Source: Lasiosphaeria ovina (taxonomy: Eukaryota > Ascomycota > Sordariomycetes > Sordariales > Lasiosphaeriaceae). From it: DNA of 64,000 bases. The notes under the pieces are model-generated. The model saw only the letters and a program-made list of their open reading frames with translations. It was not told the DNA's origin and did no database searches. Shown here piece after piece: positions 56,786 through 64,000 of the stretch. Within the stretch, counting starts at the first letter, position 1, and the number at the start of each line of letters is the position of its first letter. Location of the stretch: the NCBI GenBank assembly GCA_033439765.1, contig JAULSN010000003.1, forward strand, positions 4,340,001 through 4,404,000. The letters run 5' to 3'. A program made the translations under genes and the position numbers.

Positions 56786-58099
56786 ATGAAACAGGCCGTG
56801 TTCGCGGCGGTTGTCGCCCTCTCAGCGGCATACGCAAAAGAAACGTCCCGAATGACGTGGTTTTCCACCGTCTTCATCAGTGACGCCTATGCCTCCTCCA
56901 GCACGATCCAGTACGGCAGTACACCGGTCACTCCCGTCCCGACATCGACAGCCCCCATAGTGATCGTGACATCCTACATTAGCGAGCCAATCGCCAACCG
57001 CAATATCAACCAGACTACGTGGGAGACGGTTCTCGTCACGGTGCCAGTCACAACCCAGCCAGCAGTCCTCGTCACGACCACGCTGCAGCCGCCCACCGTG
57101 ACACTGAGCAGCACCACTACCGAGACAGTCTACACCAGTGCCATTGCCGCCACCGTCACTTTCGCACAGACCACCTGCACCGATGGCGCGACGGCCTCGC
57201 CTACCAGCACCACCACCGTTTATACGGGCGGCTACACCCCGGTCCAGGGCCAAGTCACGACGGTGCGTACCAGATTCCCCACGGCCTTAACAACATATGC
57301 TTCCGTGACGGCATCGTACCGCGTCTACACGTATGTCGGCAGCACCGTGACCTTCACGTCCACCGTCACCGGAACTGCGTACCTCTCCACCACCACCGCG
57401 GGCACCCAGACCGTGGGCGTGGGCGTCGGCGGCGGTGGGCGCTACTACACACGCACTAAGTATCTCAGCACCGTGACAAAGACGCGGGGCGACTACCTTC
57501 TCGCATACGCCACGAAGACGGTCGGAGCGGCGTGTGGGGGTACAGTGACAACAGTGACGCGGGCGGCGCAATGCGTGCCGACAAATCTCATCGCGGAGCG
57601 TGACGGCCGCGGCGTCGCCGTCCGCTTGCTGCCGAACGACTGGACGTTTCCCATCGGCTTTCCGGGCGTCGTGATTGGGATCCCCGGCATGGAGTAAGCC
57701 CAGCCTGACCCCCCTGTCCCATGACCTATCTGATTAGGTGAGTTGATGTGAGTGTTTGGCTGACGTCTTGCTCTTTCCTGAACCAGTGCAAGCGCGTGCT
57801 GCCAGCTGTGTCTCGACAACAAACACTGCGCTGCCAGCGAGTGGACGGTGAGCTGGAGCGGCGCCTGCCGGCTGTACTACTACAACTCTCCAGCGGCGGA
57901 CGCGAACGGGAGCTGTGGCGCGGTGCCGATCGAGTACTACGGCGACATCTACGCGCTGCCCGGTCAGGGGAGCTACGTGCAGCGCGGATGTGGAAGCTTG
58001 AAATACCTGGGCCGCAAGAACCCTTTTTGCGAATCGTGCGACGTGGGCCAGCCAGAGCTGAAAGTGGAGACAGGGAGATTCGAGGCGGGGAGGAGTTAA
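56786..58099 (+). CDS. secreted Thr/Ser-rich cell-wall protein with Cys-rich C-terminal domain
   Basis: Two exons (56786-57693 and 57787-58099) give 406 aa. The 93-nt intron (gtaagc...ccag) joins GIPGMD to ASACCQLC in frame. The signal peptide is MKQAVFAAVVALSAAYA. Residues 20-260 are Thr/Ser/Val-rich with short beta-type repeats (VTTTLQPPTVTLSSTTT, TVTFTSTVTGTAYLSTTT), likely heavily O-glycosylated. The C-terminal 100 residues are Cys-rich (CCQLCLDNKHCAASEW, GACRLYYYN, RGCGSLKYL, NPFCESC) and resemble PAN/apple-like domains in fungal surface proteins. No GPI signal is visible at the C-terminus. Probably a structural or adhesive wall component; function inferred from composition only. Confidence 0.82.
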
Positions 58100-58823
58100 G
58101 AGACAACGACGGATTACCGGGACTGTAAAAAGAAGACCGACGGCTTTATTAAGCTCAAGCGCTCAAAGCGGACAACGACATTCTCTATTTCCTGATAAGG
58201 ACGGTGTAACATGCGTGGTTCCTGACCAACGCCGCAGAGCCAAAAGCGTATAATTACGGAGTCACGGATAATCCCTGGCCGATCTTGCCTTTTTGAAATA
58301 GCTGGGTAGGTCGCTATTTCTAAATCCTCCCTTGTTCAGCACGGTAGTATTTCAGTACAACTCCAAGTCCTAATTTGGCTCAGCTGCTGCCTAGCACGGC
58401 AGTGGCGGATGTGGACCGTGACTCGTCTGGTCCTTCCAATACATGGTATTCCTAAATGGGCTGTTAGTTAGGGAGGTACCACTAAGACTCAATTATTACT
58501 ACCAATGAACCCCTGTATTGCAAGAATCTCACTATCAAGATGGTTCAGGGGTTCGAGCTTTGCCGTGCGCACACATCCGCACACGTCCGTCTGTTTTTTA
58601 ACTCCAGACACCCCTCAATCTCATCCCCGCACCATCCGTCCGCCATCTCAACTACGGCCGGTGCACAGCGTGTTGGTTACAAGTGTTTGCGACTTGCAGC
58701 AACAGACTTGGTCATTGATTGACTTCGTCTTAAGAGTTGTCAGTTGTTCATCTCAGCCTTGCCTGCGCCGAGATAGATCACCGACTCACCAACTCACCGA
58801 TACACCGGCACACCCACTCCACC
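58100..58823. other. intergenic region, promoter of NLR gene
   Basis: Holds the 3' end of the wall protein gene and a pyrimidine-rich leader (58560-58820) before the NACHT-ankyrin start. No separate gene. Confidence 0.5.
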
Positions 58824-61800
58824 ATGGAATACGATTTCGACTCAGACGTCGACGTCGTCGGCAGTGACGAGGATGTCGCTGTTATAGGCCGCGACGACGT
58901 GAGCAACTACAACGAGGCCAACATCCTGCCTGAGCCTGCCGACGTCATAGACAACATCCGCAAGTGGCTCGAGCCAACTTCGTACCTGCACGAAAGTGGC
59001 GAGTATCGCAAGCATCTCGCCGCCCATCTCGAGGGGACTGGCCAGTGGCTCTCGGCCACTCCGAACTTCAAAGAGTGGCACCGTGCCGCCCAGGGCGGTG
59101 GCCACGCAGATCACGGCTTGCTCTGGGTTAAGGGTATCCCGGGCTCAGGCAAAAGCGTCTATGCCGCCACCATCGCCGACGAACTTGCCAAGGAGGGCTA
59201 CCCCGTGCTCTTTTTCTTCTTCCGCCAGATCATCGATGCGAACCACACGCCCGTTAACCTGCTGCGAGACTGGCTGGACCAGGTCCTCGAGTACAGCCCC
59301 CCTCTGCAGAATGAGCTGAAGGACTATGTCGACGAACGAGGCGGCAGGAATCGCTCTCTTGACAGCCTCGGCATGGATACCCTGTGGAATCATTTGAAGA
59401 CGGCACTTGCCCATTTGCCCCGCGTTTATCTGGTCGCAGACGCGCTGGACGAGATGGACAAGGGCAACGACGACTTCTTGAAGGCCCTGGCAAAGCTGGG
59501 CTCGTGGAAGCCGGCAAGAGTCAAAGTTCTCATCACCAGCAGGCCCGTCACTACCGTCGAGGCGCCTCTTCGCGAGTTCCCGGCGCTTCAGATCCGACTC
59601 GAGGAGAGGCTTGTTGACACGGACATTGCCATCTACGTCCAACATGGCATCGTCGCTTCTTCTATACCGGCCCAAGATAGAGTCTTGATCAGGGAGGCAG
59701 TGCCTGGCCGAGCCAACGGGCTGTTTCTCTACGCCAAGCTTGCCATGGACGCATTTCTTGAACCAGACGCCGACGTGCGGGAGGTCCTGAGGACGCTCCC
59801 CGCGGATCTTGACGCCATGTATACCGAATTGCTGCGCGAGCATGCTCGAAGGTCTGGCACTCGCCACGACATTCAGCTTCTGATTTTGTCCTGGGTCACG
59901 CATGCCACCCGCCCCCTCCGTCTAATCGAGGTGGCCGAGATGGTGACTACTTCGTCCAATTTATACATGGATTGTAGCTTGAAAGCGGCCAAGGATGTCG
60001 TGAGAGCTGCATGTGGCCCGCTGCTCGAGATACACGCCGACGAGACGGTTTCTGTCATTCATCACTCCCTCACCGAGTTTCTGACGGGATCCACGCGAGC
60101 GGCAGCGTCATCCCACGACGACTCGCAAGCTTTTCCGGTACTGCTGCCTGGGCCCACTCACCAATGGCTGGCCCTTTGCTGTGTTCGGTACCTGCAATCT
60201 GGATGCTTGGACGGCCACAATGTTTCAAAGTCGGCACGGGACGAGGAGAGGTACTCCTACTTACCCGTCAAGCTGGACCCCCAGCACGTTGCCTTGCGGC
60301 TTCAATTTCCGTTCCTAGACTACGCAGCAAAGAATTGGCCGACTCACGTCTTGAAATCGGCTCATGCTGGTTGGATATCCACCATATTACCACCATTATT
60401 GGATGCTTTCTTTGTGCCAGGCCAGAGACTTGGTATGTGGCTCGACATTGAGTGGCGTCCGTATGCGACCAAAGACGTCACGCCGTGCCACATTGCGGCC
60501 AGGTATGGCCTGACGCAGTATCTCGAGTATCTATCAAGTCGCAGTTCCGTGGAAGTTAACTGTACAGATGCCACCGGAAAGACGCCACTCTTCCACGCTG
60601 CCGGAAATGGACATGCAGAAGCAGTCAAGATCCTGATCAATGCTGGGGCGAACCCTGATCAGGATGACAGTGTTGGGCTCAAGCCGCTGCATAGAGCTGC
60701 AGCCCTCAACCGCGCCAGTGTCATCAGCGTTCTCCTCGCTGCTGGTGTTGACCCGCTGACCGCGAAGACGCGGGAAAACCCGGGAAGAAGGTGTGGAAAT
60801 GCATCGAGATCAAAGGGCGAAACCCCTTTGATGTATGCCTGCCAGTCCGGCCACGTCGAGGCTGTGGAAGCATTCTTGCCGTATCTGAAGGACATTGATA
60901 TGGTACACCGCGCACTGAACTGGGCTTCTAAGTCCGGCCAGACGAAGCTCGTCAAGCGTCTCATTCGGGTTCCTGGTATCGATGTGAATGCGAAGGTTCG
61001 GGGCGACACACCGTTCTTCCTTGCCTGCTATCGAAGAGACATTGAAGCAATGGAGGCACTCCTTGCGGCAGGTGCTGATGCCGCCGTCCTTTGTAGTCTG
61101 TCCAGCCAGGCGGAATTCCCCGGCGCCGGTAACTATGGCGGACTGTATCGCTCCGGTTCCAACCACAATATCTCCGCTTTGGACGTGTTTTGCTTTGACG
61201 GGCGGGGGCGAGACTATACGACAACAAAACTGAGCCCCAAGGAGCTCAAGTATGGCCTTGATATACTCTTGCAAGCCGGTCTCGATGTAAACCGCCGCGA
61301 CTCTGGTCTCAAAACGCCTCTTCACCACGCCCTAGGCAATCCTGTGCTGATGCATCTGCTTCTGCTCGCAGGAGCAGATCCCAATACCGAGACAAGCGAC
61401 GGCAGCACGCTCTTACACACTCCGGTTCAAAATGAGGAGGGCTGGGAAATCTTGAAGTCGCTCGTAGTGGATGGGAAGGCAGATGTCAACAAACGTCGGA
61501 AAAGTGATGGGCAAACGCCTCTTATGTTTTACCTCACATCCCAGCAGAATACGCGACGTGAGAACACCATCCGCTTCTTGGAAGAATTTCGGCCCGACTG
61601 CACAATCGTGGACAACACAGGCACCAGCCCGCTTCACGCCGCGGCAAGGGAGCGGTTCTTTGGCGAAGGACAGTGTGAGGTGATAGTCAGACTCGTTGAG
61701 AATGGCGCAAGACTCGACCAGCGCACCCCCACAGGCCTGTTGCCAATACACGTAGCCAAAGAGCCGGCGGTTGTTGAACAACTCGTAAAATTGGGCGCCG

Positions 61801-64000
61801 ACCTCGAGGCGCGAGATCACGCCGGTGCAACCCCGTTGATGCGAACGCCTCGTTTTCGCGTCCTCGGATCAAAAGATGGGATTCAGGAAATCGACTTTGT
61901 TCTCGGTCTTGGCGCGAAGATCGACACCCGAGACTTCAGAGGCCGTACCCTTCTCCACGAGGTTGTCCGTCAACATCTGAGCCCTCCTAGTAAGCGGAAT
62001 CAAGCCTCACCATTGCTGCAGCATCTCGTTGACCTTGGTCTGGACCCGAAATCGGTCGACTACTCTGGAAACACATTGCTTCATGAGCTTGCTTTTATTG
62101 CGAACAATGGCAGCCACGAGGAAAGGTTCAAACAGTTGGTCAGGCTTGGTGTTGACCCAGACGCTGCCAATAACTTTGGTCAAACTATGCTGCACGTTCT
62201 CTGCAGCAAGATCCCTGACCGCAACGGCCGCAGACCCGAAAATCGTCTCCTCAGCCATGCTCTGCCAGCTTGCAAGGAGATTGACGCTATGGACCACGAA
62301 GGCAACCGGCCCATACACTTCGCTGCGACTGTGTCCGAGAGCATTGTGGCACAGTTGATCGATGCTGGCGCCGACGTCTCTGCTGCCACAAAGGAGGGAC
62401 TCACTCCCCTGCACGTTGCCGCTTGGGCACGGGAAAGCAACACTGTGGGCGTGTTGCTGGCTGCCATTGCAACGGGGAACTATGGAGACCCCGAGACCAT
62501 CATCAACGCCACGGCATTTTCTAAGAGGAGATCAGGCGGCGCACTCACCCCGCTTTACTATGCCTGTCTGTCTGGGCGACCAGAGAGCGTTGCCTTGCTC
62601 CTGGAGGCTGGTGCGAAGGTCAAAGACTTTGCGTTCACTCTTCTTGAGGCTTGTTCGGAATTTGAGGTAGAGGACAAACGATGGATACCCCCGAATGACA
62701 AACGATCGATACCCCTGGACGAGGGCACTGAATCCGGCAGCGTACAGCGGGTCCTCGCGACCAATGTGCACATCAAGCGCGGAATAAATGCCATATACAG
62801 CTATGGACACAGTCGCTCGTTTCTTTCGGAACATAATACTGCCCGATTGGAGGAGATCCTCCAGATGCTGGCCGACCACGGCCTTCCCGTCCCAGCCCCA
62901 GACGACTCCAAGTCCAATACCGGAGTAATCTATGCGCACAACGCCATCAACCAAGCCATTAGCCTTGATTCTAACTATGCAGCGGCTTGCTTGATGAACC
63001 TTCAAGTCGCCAACGAAAGTAGCGAGCCCCATCAGTTGCCCCCCTTCTTGGCAGGAAATTCACGTTTCACCACGCGTTGGGCGAGCTTACGCCGAGGGTC
63101 GGCCGCGCAGGCGCTCCGGGAAAGCAACGCCGTGCCAACAACAAACTCAAGGGATCTTTCTCGGGAGCAAGACGCGCGGATTTGCCTTCTTCTCACGAAA
63201 CGAGAGTTCGAATTTGTCGAAGCCTCATTGCGGGGCCCTCTGCTGCCTAATCGTCTAAACGACAACGGGCGAACAGCTCTGCACACGTTCGCAGCCTTTG
63301 GATACGCCAGCCTGCTGTCAAAGCTTGCCACCGAAGACGACGTCAAACAGTTTGACAACGTAGAGTGGCGCATGCGAAAGGAGAGGGAGAAGGACACACT
63401 CGGCAACAGAGCTTGCCCACAAGGCTCGATATGGCCGCTCATTGTGACGGCGTGTCAGCGCGAGCTCCCAAACATGGAGGTGCTGCGCTTTCTGGTCGAG
63501 CAACTCAAGGTGTCCGTCAATGTCAGCCAGTTGGAATATAAATACCAAGCAGATAAAAACGAGTCTATTTACGTTACAGGCGACTCGCCTTTGCACTTTC
63601 TGGCTCGAGGAAGGCACTGGTGGCAGGCCAACCAGGCGCTGCCATATCTTTTGTCGCGCAAGCCGGACCTCGAGATCCGCGACCACGAAGGCGAAACGCC
63701 TCTGCACAAAGCTCTAGCCGACGCGGAGTACGGACTAGGCATCTTCCACAAGCACACCGCGCGAATATTGATCCAAGCAGGGGCTGATGTCAACGCCGTG
63801 ACTTACAACGGTAGAAGCTGCCTTGCGGTTGCATCCTACGACCCCGAGCTTACCCGCCTCCTGATCGAGAGCGGTGTTAGGGTCACGGCTGTTGCATTAT
63901 TCGCGGCCATCGACAACAAACGGCCTGACGTATTGGAGTTGCTCCTTGCTACCGGGGCCAACGCAAATATGCGCCATGACCCTGAGGCGCCGAAGAAGCG
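58824..64000 (+). CDS. NACHT-ankyrin NLR-type protein, 3' end outside window
   Basis: The open frame from ATG 58824 has no stop before the window edge (at least 1,725 codons) and no intron is needed. Residues 1-45 are a short acidic leader, then WLEPTSYLHESGEYRKHLAAH, the usual pre-NACHT linker of fungal NLRs. The NACHT core has the P-loop GIPGSGKS (104-111), Walker B-like VYLVADALDEMDK (about 203-215) and sensor VLITSRPV. A winged-helix-like part follows (LSWVTHATRPLRLIEVAEM, VSVIHHSLTEFL). Ankyrin repeats start near 550 and continue to the edge, with consensus pieces GKTPLFHAAGNGHAEAVKILINAGAN, GLTPLHVAAWARES and GETPLHKALADAE (shown in part). Fungal STAND proteins of this type mediate non-self recognition and regulated cell death. 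No HET, HeLo, patatin or nucleosidase effector domain precedes the NACHT. The ankyrin repeats look individually diverged. Confidence 0.93.
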   Translation, partial: MEYDFDSDVDVVGSDEDVAVIGRDDVSNYNEANILPEPADVIDNIRKWLEPTSYLHESGEYRKHLAAHLEGTGQWLSATPNFKEWHRAAQGGGHADHGLLWVKGIPGSGKSVYAATIADELAKEGYPVLFFFFRQIIDANHTPVNLLRDWLDQVLEYSPPLQNELKDYVDERGGRNRSLDSLGMDTLWNHLKTALAHLPRVYLVADALDEMDKGNDDFLKALAKLGSWKPARVKVLITSRPVTTVEAPLREFPALQIRLEERLVDTDIAIYVQHGIVASSIPAQDRVLIREAVPGRANGLFLYAKLAMDAFLEPDADVREVLRTLPADLDAMYTELLREHARRSGTRHDIQLLILSWVTHATRPLRLIEVAEMVTTSSNLYMDCSLKAAKDVVRAACGPLLEIHADETVSVIHHSLTEFLTGSTRAAASSHDDSQAFPVLLPGPTHQWLALCCVRYLQSGCLDGHNVSKSARDEERYSYLPVKLDPQHVALRLQFPFLDYAAKNWPTHVLKSAHAGWISTILPPLLDAFFVPGQRLGMWLDIEWRPYATKDVTPCHIAARYGLTQYLEYLSSRSSVEVNCTDATGKTPLFHAAGNGHAEAVKILINAGANPDQDDSVGLKPLHRAAALNRASVISVLLAAGVDPLTAKTRENPGRRCGNASRSKGETPLMYACQSGHVEAVEAFLPYLKDIDMVHRALNWASKSGQTKLVKRLIRVPGIDVNAKVRGDTPFFLACYRRDIEAMEALLAAGADAAVLCSLSSQAEFPGAGNYGGLYRSGSNHNISALDVFCFDGRGRDYTTTKLSPKELKYGLDILLQAGLDVNRRDSGLKTPLHHALGNPVLMHLLLLAGADPNTETSDGSTLLHTPVQNEEGWEILKSLVVDGKADVNKRRKSDGQTPLMFYLTSQQNTRRENTIRFLEEFRPDCTIVDNTGTSPLHAAARERFFGEGQCEVIVRLVENGARLDQRTPTGLLPIHVAKEPAVVEQLVKLGADLEARDHAGATPLMRTPRFRVLGSKDGIQEIDFVLGLGAKIDTRDFRGRTLLHEVVRQHLSPPSKRNQASPLLQHLVDLGLDPKSVDYSGNTLLHELAFIANNGSHEERFKQLVRLGVDPDAANNFGQTMLHVLCSKIPDRNGRRPENRLLSHALPACKEIDAMDHEGNRPIHFAATVSESIVAQLIDAGADVSAATKEGLTPLHVAAWARESNTVGVLLAAIATGNYGDPETIINATAFSKRRSGGALTPLYYACLSGRPESVALLLEAGAKVKDFAFTLLEACSEFEVEDKRWIPPNDKRSIPLDEGTESGSVQRVLATNVHIKRGINAIYSYGHSRSFLSEHNTARLEEILQMLADHGLPVPAPDDSKSNTGVIYAHNAINQAISLDSNYAAACLMNLQVANESSEPHQLPPFLAGNSRFTTRWASLRRGSAAQALRESNAVPTTNSRDLSREQDARICLLLTKREFEFVEASLRGPLLPNRLNDNGRTALHTFAAFGYASLLSKLATEDDVKQFDNVEWRMRKEREKDTLGNRACPQGSIWPLIVTACQRELPNMEVLRFLVEQLKVSVNVSQLEYKYQADKNESIYVTGDSPLHFLARGRHWWQANQALPYLLSRKPDLEIRDHEGETPLHKALADAEYGLGIFHKHTARILIQAGADVNAVTYNGRSCLAVASYDPELTRLLIESGVRVTAVALFAAIDNKRPDVLELLLATGANANMRHDPEAPKK

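Noticed and set aside
1..64000. tRNA, rRNA or CRISPR features
   Set aside because: No B-box-like motif with a matching cloverleaf, no rRNA-like sequence and no regularly spaced repeats were seen by eye; a tRNAscan run would settle the tRNA question.

Overview
The window is nuclear DNA of a filamentous ascomycete, most likely a Sordariomycete. Genes are GC-rich and broken by short introns of about 50-100 nt with GTRNGT donors, CTAAC/CTGAC-type branch points and YAG acceptors. The families are typical of this class: tannase/feruloyl esterase, DAL5-type transporter, ascomycete laccase, PTH11-like receptor, DUF6594 protein, a Ser/Thr-rich wall protein and a NACHT-ankyrin protein. No bacterial operons, tRNA, rRNA or CRISPR were seen. 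Exon joins were worked out by hand from splice sites and reading frame.

Layout. 0.2-4 kb: a Mid2-like membrane sensor-type protein and a secreted tannase/feruloyl esterase, both on the minus strand. 4-6.5 kb: gene-poor, with microsatellites. 6.5-17.25 kb: a direct tandem duplication of a roughly 5.3-5.4 kb unit. Each copy holds a tiny Cys-rich ORF (minus strand) and an orphan gene of 206 or 178 codons (plus strand). A 273-bp MITE sits only in copy 2, an extra segment of about 0.8 kb only in copy 1, and a better-conserved 320-bp repeat closes both copies. 17.4-21.3 kb: an allantoate-permease-family transporter, with a small first exon recovered here, and an Erg28-like protein. 22.8-28.5 kb: an intronless S66 LD-carboxypeptidase, a SANT-like nuclear protein and a multi-pass membrane protein. 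28.5-32.7 kb: gene-poor, with a two-exon small secreted protein and an AT-rich MITE with 45-bp inverted repeats.

32.7-47.8 kb: an uncharacterised membrane-anchored protein, a DUF6594 protein, mitochondrial GatB (PET112) and a bZIP factor, separated by 0.5-2.5 kb spacers. 47.8-50.3 kb: a six-exon ascomycete laccase with signal peptide and C-terminal DSGI plug, but Tyr where a type-1 copper His is expected. 52 kb: a small Arg/Tyr-rich Cys protein. 54.2-58.1 kb: a PTH11-like seven-helix receptor and a Thr-rich wall protein with a Cys-rich C-terminal domain. 58.8 kb to the window end: a NACHT-ankyrin (NLR-type) protein whose frame is still open at 64,000.

The genes do not form an obvious pathway. 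Secreted hydrolase, laccase, small secreted protein, receptor, wall protein and NLR fit a saprotroph or plant-associated fungus. The least explained element is the tandem unit with its two orphan genes, both of which have stayed open in both copies.
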